Shown: positions 43,624-54,700 of the stretch, one piece after another
Numbering within the stretch: position 1 is the first letter of the stretch
Layout of the letters: every line of letters starts with the position of its first letter
From: Verrucomicrobiia bacterium
Lineage (GTDB): Bacteria; Verrucomicrobiota; Verrucomicrobiia; Limisphaerales; UBA11358
Length of the DNA: 64,000 nucleotides
Assembly: GCA_031290985.1 (NCBI GenBank)
Contig: JARLJW010000094.1
Location: 111,371-175,370 of the forward strand
Direction of reading: 5' to 3'
Position numbers and translations under genes: made by a program
The notes under the pieces: generated by a model
What the model was told of the DNA's origin: nothing
Database searches by the model: none
What the model saw: the letters and a program-made list of their open reading frames with translations, nothing else

Positions 43624-46308
43624 TTATTGGCTGAGGCGTTTGCTTGGTTGGGCCGCCGCGAACGGCAAACCAGTTTTGGGCCAATGGCTGATCTGCGCAT
43701 TTTCGTTCAGATCCATCGCCGCGTCCGCCGTGGCCAGTGGCCTGATCACGCCATTCCAGCCATCGACCACCACCAGTGGCAGTTCGCCTTGCAAATTGGA
43801 TTCCGCGGCCTCGATGGATAGTTCCCTGGTTTCACCGGCGACGAGGGAAACATAATTGTCGGAGTAATAAACTGGCAGCACACGTTCGCCCGAGTCCTTC
43901 CGCCGCAGTTGCAAATGCGTCATCAGCGCGACCGGCGGACCGGGGTTGTGCAACGTCACTTCCAACCGACATTTTCCACCCGAATCATGCCGTTTGATCT
44001 TGGCATCCAGCGTGACAGCAGGCAGACCACCCAAAGCCTGAAAATCATCCTGCTTCAGCGTGCGCCAGTAAAAATTGTCGGACAGCAATTTGCCGCGGCC
44101 GTCGCGCAATTCCAGTTTGACGAAGTGAACCGCTGAAAGGTCCGTCGGCCATGCAACCAGACCGAGCGTCGTTTCCGAAGTTGCCGCGGCATTGACCGCG
44201 AATTCGTGTTGCCCCGCCAGTGTGCCGTCAAGATTGTATATCTTTACAAGGGCTTTTGCCTTTAATAACGCCGCAGGGAGATGGTTGATGACCTCCATCT
44301 CCCCGTTTTTTTCGTTCAACTGGATATGCACCAGTTCGCAGGCCTTTTTAACCGCAAACAAGGCGGCATTCGGCTCAAGGTCGTGATGATAAAGCTGCCA
44401 CACAAAACTCGGCTGCGCCGGGTTGCTCATCCAGGTGATGACGCCGGTGCACGGCTTGAACATTTTGGCCTCCCGGCCCTCATACATGGCCCGGAAAGAC
44501 TCGTAGTTCGCCAGTTGCGCTTTGCGGGTAAAGTCGGCGAGATTCAAAAAATCGCCGTATCGGGCGGCGACCGTTTGCGGATATTGATCGCCTTTTTGCG
44601 CGCCCCTGGCCAGATCATGCTCGGCCCAATCGTCATTGATCGTCTCCCAATCTTTGGCCGGCATCATGCCTTGAATGGATTCCAACGTCGGGATGGAGAC
44701 GCTCCCGATTTCCGTTTTAAAAATATCATTGGTGCCAAAGGTGTAAAATTCGCGCGGGGTCCGCCAACAGTATGGCCCGTGCGAATAAACCCCGCGACCA
44801 GCCGTGGAGCTCGGCTGATACAGACGCACCGGCTCCAGTTCCGCCATCAGCTTTTGCAAGGCATCGTCAATCAACTTCGGGGGATAACCTTCATTGCGTG
44901 CGCACCAGATTGCGATGGACGGATGATTGCGAAAATGCAGGATCTTGTCGCGCACGTTGGCCAGATAGGTGTCGAGGTCTGCGGGATTCGGTCCGTCGCT
45001 GGGGTTGGGCTGGAAAAATTCATCCCACAGCAACAGCCCGTACCGGTCACAAAGCTCGTAAAAATCTTCGCCCGTGCTCTGCCCAACCCAGTTGCGGATA
45101 AAGTTGTAATTGGCGATCTGGTGCATCCGGATTTCCGCCTCCAGCCGCGCCCGCGGAATACGTTTCAACGCCTCATCCATGCCCCAATCCCCGCCGTTGC
45201 AAAAAATACGCACGCCGTTCACGGACAAGGTCAGGTTCTCCGAGCCGGGAACGGAATAGGTGATTTTGCGGATGCCGAACGGCACGGTTTGCTCGTCGGA
45301 AACCGCTCCGGCGATCACAAATTGCAGGCGCAGCGAATATAAATTTTGTTCACCGTAACCGTTCGGCCACCAAAGCCGCGGATTTTTCACATGCAGTTGC
45401 GGGGTGCTTTTGGAATCAAGGGAAACGGTCTGCGACGTGTGGGCGGCCAAATGCATGGGCACGTTGAAAGTGATTTCCCCGATCATGCCCCTGAGCGTTC
45501 CGGTTTGCGGCGTGTCGCCGGTGTTTTCCACCGCAGCCTGCACGGTCAAATCCGCCGCGTCCAGCCGGGGCAGCGGCAAATCGCTGGTGACCAACGGGTC
45601 TTTGACTAGTACGGGTCCGGTGGCCGAAAGAAACACCTTTTGCCAAAGGCCGCTGTCACGGTCGCGGATGGCCGGCATCCAATCCCACCCGATGGCGCAC
45701 AGAAAAGTCGGGCCGTCCATCGCGGTGATGCCCCCATTTCTGCCCATGCCGCCGGCCTGGGTATGTTCGTGGGGTTCGCCCGGATGCGGCTGGGGCGCGA
45801 TGAGCACCGCCAGCGCGGCGGCTTTTCCAGGAACCACATGCGTGGAAATGTCAAATATCCCGCGCGCAAACGCGCCGTGCATGGTTCCCATCTTTTGTCC
45901 GTTGAGCCAGATTTCCGCCGAATAGTTAATGCCGTCAAAATTGAGCCAAATCCTTTTCCCGGCATAATTTTCAGGCACCACAAACGTGGTGCGATACCAC
46001 CACGATTCGCGGCAGAGACTTTCAGGAATCTTATCCGGGCGGTTGTTCTCGCCGAATAACGGTTCGGGATAAATTTTGTCATCCACCAGGCTGGTTAAGA
46101 CCGTTCCCGGCACCGTCGCCCTCATCCAGCCATCCGTTTGAAAATTGCACTTTGAAACCATTTCTGCCGGTTGCGACACCTTTGCAGCCGGTTGCAGTTG
46201 CCAGTTGTCAGCGATGGTCAACAGCGGCGGGTTGGGCGCGTTTTCCGCAGCCAAACCGCATGCTTGAAACACCAAGGAGCCGACCACTGCAAATAATTTG
46301 AATCTCAT
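43624..46308 (-). CDS. GH2 enzyme, exo-beta-glucosaminidase/beta-mannosidase type
   Basis: 894 residues from the ATG at 46308. The open frame extends to a GTG at 46365, but the signal peptide (FKLFAVVGSLVFQACGLAAE) starts at 46308. GH2 architecture: jelly-roll domain (PESLCRESWWYRTTFVVPEN), Ig-like domain, TIM-barrel with the acid/base Glu in AIWCARNEGYPP and the nucleophile Glu in IFKTEIGSVSIPTLESI, then two beta domains. The HTQAGGMGRNGGI loop and the NYNFIRNWVGQSTGEDFYEL stretch are typical of the CsxA/plant endo-beta-mannosidase branch of GH2. It starts a two-gene operon with GH78. The divergent GH28 gene shares the 75-140 bp promoter region with a weak palindrome copy. Confidence 0.9.
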   Translation of the reverse strand: MRFKLFAVVGSLVFQACGLAAENAPNPPLLTIADNWQLQPAAKVSQPAEMVSKCNFQTDGWMRATVPGTVLTSLVDDKIYPEPLFGENNRPDKIPESLCRESWWYRTTFVVPENYAGKRIWLNFDGINYSAEIWLNGQKMGTMHGAFARGIFDISTHVVPGKAAALAVLIAPQPHPGEPHEHTQAGGMGRNGGITAMDGPTFLCAIGWDWMPAIRDRDSGLWQKVFLSATGPVLVKDPLVTSDLPLPRLDAADLTVQAAVENTGDTPQTGTLRGMIGEITFNVPMHLAAHTSQTVSLDSKSTPQLHVKNPRLWWPNGYGEQNLYSLRLQFVIAGAVSDEQTVPFGIRKITYSVPGSENLTLSVNGVRIFCNGGDWGMDEALKRIPRARLEAEIRMHQIANYNFIRNWVGQSTGEDFYELCDRYGLLLWDEFFQPNPSDGPNPADLDTYLANVRDKILHFRNHPSIAIWCARNEGYPPKLIDDALQKLMAELEPVRLYQPSSTAGRGVYSHGPYCWRTPREFYTFGTNDIFKTEIGSVSIPTLESIQGMMPAKDWETINDDWAEHDLARGAQKGDQYPQTVAARYGDFLNLADFTRKAQLANYESFRAMYEGREAKMFKPCTGVITWMSNPAQPSFVWQLYHHDLEPNAALFAVKKACELVHIQLNEKNGEMEVINHLPAALLKAKALVKIYNLDGTLAGQHEFAVNAAATSETTLGLVAWPTDLSAVHFVKLELRDGRGKLLSDNFYWRTLKQDDFQALGGLPAVTLDAKIKRHDSGGKCRLEVTLHNPGPPVALMTHLQLRRKDSGERVLPVYYSDNYVSLVAGETRELSIEAAESNLQGELPLVVVDGWNGVIRPLATADAAMDLNENAQISHWPKTGLPFAAAQPSKRLSQ

Positions 46309-46365
46309 GACATGGGTTGGGATTTGACGTCTTCTAAAGTAGCATTTTTTCTGAAGAGCCGTCAC

Positions 46366-46383
46366 TTCATACGTTTATCTGAA
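46366..46383. promoter_or_regulatory. Weak copy of the 18-bp near-palindrome, site 6
   Basis: Read on the minus strand, TTCAGATAAACGTATGAA matches the consensus TTCGGATAAAGATGCGAA at 13 of 18 positions, including TTC, GATAAA and GAA. It lies between the divergent GH2 (start 46308) and GH28 (start 46431 or 46446) genes, where an operator would be expected. Alone it would not be convincing. Confidence 0.35.
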
Positions 46384-46445
46384 TGCATGGCTCCAGTATT
46401 TGGAGTAGCCTGAGGCATCAAACCTTGAACATGACTGACATCGCC

Positions 46446-48166
46446 ATGAACTCCATCAATCGACGCCGAATGCTGGGTCTTTCCGGACTTGCGGTTTTGG
46501 GCGGCGTGGTTTCCGTTCCGATCGTCGGTGCCCAACAGGTGAATGTGAAAAAGGGCCTGCCATTTTTCAATGTCAGCGACCATGGCGCGGTGAACGATGG
46601 CACTCGATTGACCTCGAATGCCATTAACCAGGCCATTGACCAGTGTCATGCCGGCGGTGGCGGCACCGTCTATGTGCCGCCGGGAAATTACCTGTGCGGC
46701 ACCGTCGAATTGAAGAGCAACGTAACGCTCTATCTGGAAGCAGGGGCGACTTTGCTGGGAAGCAAACAACTTGCCGACTACACCCCCCGCCCTTACAGCC
46801 AGGTTGACGGGAAAGTTAAATCGCGTGCAGCTTTTGCCAACGACACGCATGACACGACTCCGTTTCATCTGCTGTTTGCGCGTGACGCCGAAAACGTGGC
46901 CCTGGCCGGCCCTGGCCGGCTGGATGGACAGGGGCCGGCGTTCTGGGTGCCCAGCGGTCGGCTGCCGCTGCCGCCGGAAGACGCATGGCAGGAAGTGGCA
47001 ACGCTTGCCTGGAAAGCCATTCCGCGCCTTCCCCCATGGTGGAGTTTTATCGTTGCAAAAATCTTCGCATTGAGGATGTGCAGATAACCAATTCCGCCGG
47101 CTGGACGCTCCGCCCCGTGGAATGTGACAATGTATTTATTCGCGGCATCACCATAAGAAACTCCTACGGCGTCAACACCGACGGCCTGGATCTCATCGGC
47201 TGCAAAAATGTTTTTGTGTCTGACAGCCTGATTGACACCGGGGACGATGCCATTTGTCTCAAGAGCGAGTCGCCATACGGGGGCGACGTGCCCGTTGCCA
47301 AAAACATCACGATCACCAATTGTGTGCTGACCTGCTGTTGCAACGGCTTGAAATTCGGCACGGCCAGCTTTGGACGGTTTGAAAACATCACATTTTCCAA
47401 TTCCGTTATCTTCAATGAGGATGTCCCCTTGAAATCGCGCGTCATTTCGGGCATTGCCCTTGAGGTGGTTGATGGCGGTGCAATTGAAGGGGTAATGGTT
47501 TCCAACATTCGCATGCAGCGGGTGCGAACTCCGTTGTTCCTGCGAATCGGCAACCGCCACCCGAAGGCCGATGGCCGGGCAGGCATCATTCGCGGTGTGC
47601 GAATTGAAAATGTTCACGCTACGGAATCCATCCTGACCAGTTCAATCACCGGTTTGCTAAACTCCAATATCGAGGAGGTCACCTTGTCTGGTATTCGGAT
47701 CGAAAGCGAAGAAAACGGCAAGGCAGGTTGGGTAAATCGGGAGATACCCGACCCCGTGGCCGCTTACCCCGAAGCCCGCATGTTTGGCCGATTGCCAGCT
47801 TACGGGTTATTCTGCCGCCACGTAAAAGGATTAAACCTCCATCAAGTGGAACTCGGTGCCGGTGACAGCGAAGAAAGGCCGGCCATTTTTTGCGACCGCG
47901 TAAAAAACCTGAAAATAAGCGGTTTAAACAGCACGCCAACCGCCGGTGACCAGCCGGTCATCAAACTGAATCAGGTGACCGGGGCATCCATTCAAGGTTG
48001 CACGACGCCGCCGGGGGCAAAGACCTACCTTGAAATTCAAGGCGATCAAACCCGGCAAATCGTCCTGGCAAACAATAATCTGGTTGGTTCGGAGAAAGCG
48101 GTGTCGACGGCCAATGATGTTCCCCATGATGCTGTTGTTGCCGTCTTTAACGCCGGCGGCCAATGA
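46446..48166 (+). pseudogene. GH28 polygalacturonase-family gene with a single-base frameshift
   Basis: The 5' part (from ATG 46446; 46431 and 46383 possible) has a twin-arginine-like leader NRRRMLGLSGLAVLGG and the GH28 beta-helix start (FFNVSDHGAVNDGTRLTSNA; GGGTVYVPPGNYLCGTVELK). The 3' part, in another frame to 48166, has all catalytic motifs: NTDG (47174-47185), the DTGDDAICLKS pair and the RPSP-MVEFYRCKN region. The frames join perfectly as PRPSPMVEFYR if one C is added to the CC at 47027-47028, so the lesion is a 1-bp deletion there. The repaired protein would be about 570 residues. GH28 enzymes hydrolyse alpha-1,4-galacturonan or rhamnogalacturonan. It may be a real pseudogene, a sequencing error or a slippage site. 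Confidence 0.85.
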
Positions 48167-48385
48167 TCGCAGGTTTTAACCTTTCCGCCCCTGCCAGTTC
48201 TCCGGCCAGTCACGCTTAATCCCGCTCCAGACCAACTGCGCGAGCGGGGAATCCATGGCCAAAATCCCGCCTGCCGGCAAATGTCAACGGCTTCAACCGG
48301 GCCAGTTTGGTTGAAACTGCGCCGGAATATTGCCGCCCCCTTCCAACCGGCAGCGGGATGAGACGTTGCGAACATTTCAACCTGG
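48167..48385. other. Convergent intergenic stretch with a possible gene relic
   Basis: 219 bp between the GH28 end and the GH78 end. On the minus strand (about 48280-48180) a short frame reads GGILAMDSPLAQLVWSGIKR DWPENWQGRKG and ends in a stop. This looks like a natural protein C-terminus, and a different frame upstream of it contains AAIFRRSFNQTGPVEAV. It may be the remnant of a lost gene. Too short to assign. Confidence 0.25.
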
Positions 48386-51361
48386 TCAGTCATCCACCGC
48401 AAACTGATAATTTCCCGAGCCCACTCCCAATTCAACCGAACCGCCGCTGAACCGCAAAAATTTAACCGCTTTTTTCCTGGCGACGGGCCCGCCGCTTTCA
48501 GTCACCGAGGCGATGCTTGTTGCAGGCAGGCACACGGTGGCCGTGGTGTTGACTGGCACGGTGATATTCAAGGTCAATCGGCTGCCCTTGCGCTTCCAGG
48601 CGGAGGTAATGACGCCATGAATCGAATCAAAACTGGCATTGGCCCAAGTCAGGCCATCGCAAATAACCGGTTCAATCCGAATTTTCTTGAACCCGGGACT
48701 TGCCGGCTGAATGCCACCGATGCCTCCAAACAAAAACTCCCCGCACGAGCCCAGCGAATAATGATTAAAAGAATTCATGCTCGGATTCTGAAAACCCTTC
48801 TCCGGTGTCCAGCCGTCCCACCGTTCCCAAATGGTGGTGGCACCGTGCTTTACGGAAAACAGCCACGAAGGGAAAGTGTCCTGCAGGAGCAGTTGATACG
48901 CGACATCGGGATTGCCGGTTTGTGCCAGCACGGGCAGCAGATAACTCACGCCGACAAAGCCCGTCGATAGATGGTTGGTTTTGGATTTGATGTCCGCAAC
49001 GAGATATTGGGCGGCTTTGGCGCGCAACTCTTCGGGCAGCAGTTCAAACTTGAGCGCCATGGCGTAAGCGCATTGCGTATTGCCTTTGATGTGGCCATCC
49101 GGTGATACGTAATGTTTGTTGAACACAGTCTTAATGTCGCTAAACAAACGGTCGTATCGGCCGGCCTCCTTGTTACGCCCCAAGGCATGATACGATTTTG
49201 CCAGCAGGTGCGTCGAATAAGCAAAAAATGCCGTGCCGATGAGTTCCTTCGGGGTATTGGCGCCGATGGCAAGCCAGTCGCCATAATCGTTGCCCCGTTT
49301 GCCATCGCGAATCAGATGATTGCTGTTGGTCCGTACGAATTCCACCCATCGGGTCATTGCCGGGAGATGTTGTTCCAAAATGCGTTTATCTCCGTAGGTT
49401 TCATAGATCGTCCACGGACAAATCACCCCGGCATCAGCCCAGGCCGGGGTGCCTTTGCCGCCCATGGTGAAGGGGCTGACATCGCCGTAAGCGCCTTCTT
49501 TGGATTGCCCGTCATCCACATCCACCAGCCATTTGCTGAAAAACGCCGCCACATCGGCATTATAAGTCGCCGTACGGATGAACACCTCCGCATCCCCCAT
49601 CCACCCAAGCCGCTCGTCCCGTTGCGGACAATCCGTCGGTACGCTCAGATAATTACCGCGCTGCCCCCACTGGATGTTGGATTGAAGCTGGTTGATGCGC
49701 GGATCGGAACAGCTAAATCCGCCCGTGTGCCGCGTGTCCGAGCCGATCACAATGCCGGTTACGGCATCCAAGCCCGGCGCATTCGCAAGCCCGGAGATTT
49801 CAACGTACTGAAAGCCATGGAACGTAAATCGCGGCTCCCAGGTTTCAACCCCGTCGCCTTTGCAGATATATTCATCAATGGACGGCGCGCCGCGCAGATT
49901 GGTCGTATAAATGGTGCCGTCCGGATTGAGCATTTCCGCGTGGCGCAAGGTGATCTTTTGCCCTGCCGGCGCAGATACTTTTAAACGAACCACGCCCACC
50001 ATGTTTTGGCCGAGGTCGTAAGTCCAATGGCCGGACGCCGTTTCTTTCATGGATTTCGGTTTCAGCTCACACAATTCGCGCACGGGCTCCATGACCTGCG
50101 ATTCCAGCTTGCGGGCCGATTCGTCGCGCATTTGAACCGGCGACCACCCGCCATCATCCAATCCCGACCGGTCCCAGCCGGCAATTTCTTTGCGCGCATC
50201 GTAACTTTCGCCGAGCATGAAATCGGCGGACATGATCGGGCTCTCATGCCATTTCCAAGTCGTGTCAGTGGCTATCGTTTCCCGGGAACCATCCCCGTAG
50301 GTCAGCTCCAGTTGCGCGAGCAACGCCGGATGCCCGCCAAAAAATTCAAAGCCACCGTTGCCAATACGACCGCTGAACCAGCCTTCTGCCAGCAATGCGC
50401 CAATGACGTTCTCGCCCGGCTTCACCAAGGCGGACACGTCATAGGCCTGATAGCGGACGCGTTGACGGTAATCCGTCCAATCTGGAGCCAGCAGGTGGTC
50501 GCCAACGCGCTGGCCGTTGATGCGCGCCTCATACAAACCCAGCGCGGTGGCATACAACACGGCGTGTTTGACCGGTGATTTCACAACGAAAGTCCTCCGT
50601 AAATAAGGCGCAGCCTCATCTTTCACCGGCAAGTAAAGCCGCTGATTCTGGGCGAGAACGTTGGTAAAACTCTCCGTGCCATAAGTGTATTCCATCCGTA
50701 AAAACTTCTCCGTTTTGTTTGTGGGGGCGACACCCATCGTCTTGTTATCCACCCTCAGTTGCAGACGGCCTTCGACAATTTGTGCCTTGAGCCGCTCAGT
50801 GACATCCAACACCCCGCCGCCCGAAACATCTTCATAAGTCGCACGGCGGATCACCAGGACCTTATCCGGTTGCGCCGGCGGGGCGGGCATAATCCATTGC
50901 GCCGTCCAGTCGGACTTTTTTAGCAGGCCCATTTGCCACTGCGCCGCCGGGCTCCAATCGCTGGGATGCTTGTGGGAATCCCAGACGCGCACTTTCCAGA
51001 AACAGGCCTGCCGCGAGGCCAACGGCTGGCCTTGAAAAATGATCTGCGTGCTTTCATCGGACTCAACTTTGCCGCTGTCCCACAAATCACCTTTGTCCGC
51101 GTGAAGCAGGTCGGCCGAGGAAGCCACCAGGATTTGATACGCAGTTTGTTGATCGCCGCGTTGATCCGAAACCAGCGTCCAACTCAGGCGCGGTCGTGCC
51201 GCGTCAATCCCCATCGGATTATTTAAGTATTCGCAGCGCTGGTTTTGAACATCGATAGCCTGGGCGGAGAGCGCCATCCCCAACAGGCCGGAACAAGCGA
51301 GCAACACAGTTTTACCGCCGGCTATGAACCCGAAGTTTAGTATTTTTTTTAGGGATGGCAT
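48386..51361 (-). CDS. GH78 alpha-L-rhamnosidase (second copy)
   Basis: About 991 residues from the ATG at 51361; an upstream start at 51403 adds 14 residues. A signal peptide is present (GKTVLLACSGLLGMALSAQA). The usual GH78 order follows: NQRCEYLNNPMGIDAARPRL, then an inserted beta domain (about 150-215), YLRRTFVVKSPVKHAVLYAT, GLYEARINGQRVGDHLLAPD, and the (alpha/alpha)6 domain with VPTDCPQRDERLGWMGDAEV, which is the commonest GH78 signature and differs from the RERRGYGGD form of the other GH78 here. The C-terminal domain reads SFDSIHGVITSAWKR. The two rhamnosidases are thus from different GH78 branches and probably take different linkages. Palindrome site 3 lies 221 bp upstream. Confidence 0.94.
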   Translation of the reverse strand: MPSLKKILNFGFIAGGKTVLLACSGLLGMALSAQAIDVQNQRCEYLNNPMGIDAARPRLSWTLVSDQRGDQQTAYQILVASSADLLHADKGDLWDSGKVESDESTQIIFQGQPLASRQACFWKVRVWDSHKHPSDWSPAAQWQMGLLKKSDWTAQWIMPAPPAQPDKVLVIRRATYEDVSGGGVLDVTERLKAQIVEGRLQLRVDNKTMGVAPTNKTEKFLRMEYTYGTESFTNVLAQNQRLYLPVKDEAAPYLRRTFVVKSPVKHAVLYATALGLYEARINGQRVGDHLLAPDWTDYRQRVRYQAYDVSALVKPGENVIGALLAEGWFSGRIGNGGFEFFGGHPALLAQLELTYGDGSRETIATDTTWKWHESPIMSADFMLGESYDARKEIAGWDRSGLDDGGWSPVQMRDESARKLESQVMEPVRELCELKPKSMKETASGHWTYDLGQNMVGVVRLKVSAPAGQKITLRHAEMLNPDGTIYTTNLRGAPSIDEYICKGDGVETWEPRFTFHGFQYVEISGLANAPGLDAVTGIVIGSDTRHTGGFSCSDPRINQLQSNIQWGQRGNYLSVPTDCPQRDERLGWMGDAEVFIRTATYNADVAAFFSKWLVDVDDGQSKEGAYGDVSPFTMGGKGTPAWADAGVICPWTIYETYGDKRILEQHLPAMTRWVEFVRTNSNHLIRDGKRGNDYGDWLAIGANTPKELIGTAFFAYSTHLLAKSYHALGRNKEAGRYDRLFSDIKTVFNKHYVSPDGHIKGNTQCAYAMALKFELLPEELRAKAAQYLVADIKSKTNHLSTGFVGVSYLLPVLAQTGNPDVAYQLLLQDTFPSWLFSVKHGATTIWERWDGWTPEKGFQNPSMNSFNHYSLGSCGEFLFGGIGGIQPASPGFKKIRIEPVICDGLTWANASFDSIHGVITSAWKRKGSRLTLNITVPVNTTATVCLPATSIASVTESGGPVARKKAVKFLRFSGGSVELGVGSGNYQFAVDD

Positions 51362-51739
51362 TTGGTTGTGCGGCATGCAGAAACTCGGATTTCTCAATTT
51401 CATAATGGTCTTCCGTTTAAATGAGCAGTCAGGTCTTTTAGCACCTCCGTCCTGGGTGCGTCATCAACACGGTTTTGACACCCTTTCAATGCCCACGCAT
51501 GTCAAATTGCGGGTGGCCTGGCTGGCGCGGTAAAATTTGGCTTACGCATTTCAAACTAGGGTAGATTGTACAGATTGCCTATTCGCATCTTTATCCGAAG
51601 CCGGTGTATTTTGAGACTGCATTCGTGAACTTTTCGAGTTTCATCCGGAGTGAATTGTTGGCGCCATGTTTCGCTCCCGGTTGGCGGTCATTTACAGAAG
51701 CCGGCCCGCATCCGCCGACAATCAAAAAGTTGTCTGGAT
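51362..51739. other. Promoter region of the second GH78 gene
   Basis: About 380 bp between the GH78 start and the end of the PL8 fusion gene. It contains palindrome site 3 (51582-51599). I see no coding sequence and no convincing terminator after the PL8 gene. Confidence 0.5.
51582..51599. promoter_or_regulatory. 18-bp near-palindrome, site 3 (before GH78)
   Basis: Plus strand TTCGCATCTTTATCCGAA; the minus strand, which is the sense strand of GH78, reads TTCGGATAAAGATGCGAA. The flanks GC before and TAGGC after match site 2 at 36630, so about 25 bp are shared with the GH130 promoter 15 kb away, differing at one base. Confidence 0.65.
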
Positions 51740-54700
51740 TTATGGATGGACCAGCCTGAAAAACATCGCCTGGTTGGTGACGTTAACGGGCACGGCAACT
51801 TGGTTTGTCCCTGTGGATCCGGCGACGTCCTGCCAATTGCTGTTGGCCAAGGCCGGGGTCGACTGCAGCCGCCAGCCGACATGATCGACCGGCCATGATA
51901 AATCCAATATGTTGCCGCTGACATTGACCATGATGTTTGTCGGATTGGAGGCAGTTACGATCGGCACGGTCAATACCTGAATGCTTCCATCTGCTGACAA
52001 ATTGTTGGAAAAAGTAACGCCGTCCGACGGGACGATTGCCAGCGCGCTGCCATTGGAAACCGGCTGGTTGAACAATATAAATCTATCCCCCGCCACCAAT
52101 GCCGGACCAAGATTAGTGACCGTTAGCGCGCCGGTGCCAGTGTTGCTCAATGTCCCGCTCACCGCCGCATAATCATTCGACTGTGATGATGCTTTGTTTA
52201 GCTTGAAAAATAGATTTCCGCTCAAAGCCAGCCGGCCGCCAATGGTCAAAGTCCCCGTGCCGCCCATTCCCGGCGCAAGCGTGCCGCCGTTGTTGACAAT
52301 CACCGATCCACCGATGAGTCCGTTGCCGCCCAAGGTGGCGTCCGCAGCCACCAATACCGGGCCGGTGGAAAGCGAGCCATTAATCGAGAGTGTACCTGCC
52401 CTGACACTGGTGGCACCGGCATAGGTACTCCTTCCGGTCAGCGTAAGTTTTCCTGTCCCCTGCTTGGCAACTGCGTTGGTGAAGGTGCTTGAATTCATAA
52501 ACACGATGTTGCCGGCGTAGACCTGATCCGCATTGTTGCTGAAGACCAGCATCGCGGGGGCCGCGCTTGCCTGCGCGCCCATGTTGGTGGCATAGATGTT
52601 GCCGGTGAAGTTGGTGAAAGATCCCGAGAAGATGACACCATATGAACAGGCCGCAACCGGATCACCGATCCAAAGCGGCCCCGCACCGGTCACCGTGCTG
52701 TAAACAACGATGTTTCCATCGCCGGGTGACAATGCCCCTCCGCCGTTGGCGACCGTGAGGTTGCCGGCCAGTCCGATTTGAGAGCCACCGGTGCCGGTGT
52801 TGTGAAGCACACCATAATTGGTCAAAATCAAGTTGTTGAATGTAAGCACGGCGGCGGAACTGCTTTGCTTGGTGCTCAGGTTCCAATTGTTCGCGAACCC
52901 CGCCGGTCCCCCCAATGTAAGGGAATTGCCGCCAAAAGTGTAACTGTTGCCGTCCGCCGGCGTGCGTAAAACCCAAAAGCCGGTGGTGCCGTAATTATTG
53001 GCCGAGGCCGGCGCCTGGCCATTGCTCCAGTTGCCGGCCGCATTGAAACTGGTCGCCCCGAATGCGTCATTGTTGGTCAAGGTGATCAAGGGCGCATCGG
53101 CAAGTTGCAGTCTGGCCTGGAAAGTTTGGCCGTGGGCGCCACTCACATTCACCGAGAGCTTCAAAGGGTTCAATTGCAGAACTGATACTCCGCTGCTCGC
53201 GCTGATCAAGCCGAGGCATGGTGTCTGTAGCGAAAGATTGATGGGACGGGTATTGGTCCAGGTCGGATCAGAAACATCAACCTCCAGCACATCGCCGGAC
53301 ATGCAGGTGATGACCGAACATTGGTTGCTGACGGTGATCGCACCGACGGTCTGGACGGCATTAGTCCAAAAGTTGGCCGCCACAATGCCCAGCGCAGGTT
53401 CGCTCGCCGCCTGCACCATCGGTGAGTTGGTCAGGATGATGGCCGTGGGGTTGGATGCATAATTACTGATGCCGGTCGCCGTGGAATTGGGAAGCAGGAC
53501 ATAGGCATAAGTGGAATTCGTGGGATTCACGCCGTGGCTCCAAATCAATGTCAGATAGTTACGGGTGTAAGCGGTGCTCGAACCTCCGGCGCCAATCGCG
53601 GCCCACGTTCCGGTCCGGGCCTGCCGGCGGGCGGTGATATTGGCTCCGCCCGGGAAATAATAACCGCCCGACGCATCCAGATCGCACCACCTGACATTCA
53701 GCATATTTGAGCTCCAGCCGAGGGTGGTTGGCATCACTTTGCCATCGGCCACAAAGGTGTTTGTATTGCTGGTGCTGATTTTCCGGTTCTCCACCGTGGT
53801 ATCAACATTGGAACCGCTGCCGCAAGTGATCCCTGCGCCGAGACAGACAATCTCATTGTTGAACATGAACCATGATTTTCTGGCAACCAGCGAGCTATCA
53901 ACATCCGCCAACGCCATGCCCGTCACGCCAACCGTCACGCCAGAAGCGGCGGACAAGGAAGTGCCGCCAACCCAATTCTGTGAACCGGCCATGTTCCCAT
54001 TGGTGCCATTGCTCACGAGGGTTTGATTCACAGTGGTTCCCGGCAGATGATACGGATCAACCGTCGGCCAATAATTATCGGTGAATTGAAACCAATCGTT
54101 GGTCGAATACAAATAATTCATCCCATAACCGGTGAACCACCCGTGATAATTGTCTGAATTGATGAATTCATAATTATAGATACGGCTGGAAAACATGCTC
54201 AAAGTAAAACCGAATCCCGACACCAGATGCATGACCCGGTCCATGGCGGGAAAGCGATAGTGACCGACAAGTTCGCCGCGGGCTGTCACGCTTACATTGG
54301 TTAGCAATTGTTCCGCCGCCGGCATCAGGTCAACATCCATATAGCTGGTCAGGGAGGCGTCAGGATTCACCTGCCCCCAATATTTCACCATGCTGCTCAG
54401 CCTGGCGGCGTCATTGGTCGGAGCCGTCTGCGCAATGCGAAAGATACTATCTATCGCCCCTTCACCCACGGTATATCCGTCGGTTGAACCGGAAATGCCA
54501 CGCCCCCGCACATCGTCCGGCATCAGGCCGTAATAAATCAAAGGCTGGAAACTGTTGTAGCACCATTGCACCATATTTGTTTGCCATGGATCCGTCACCG
54601 CCCATTGTGATGGAGCCAGCCAGACAGTCATTTTCGATAAAACCTGAAGCAAAGCGGAACCGTACCCGCCCGTGTAGGGATCATGCTCGTGCTGGATGAA

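Noticed and set aside
44281..45342. 353-codon plus-strand frame opposite GH2
   Set aside because: The antisense of a strongly conserved GH2 coding region; no independent evidence.
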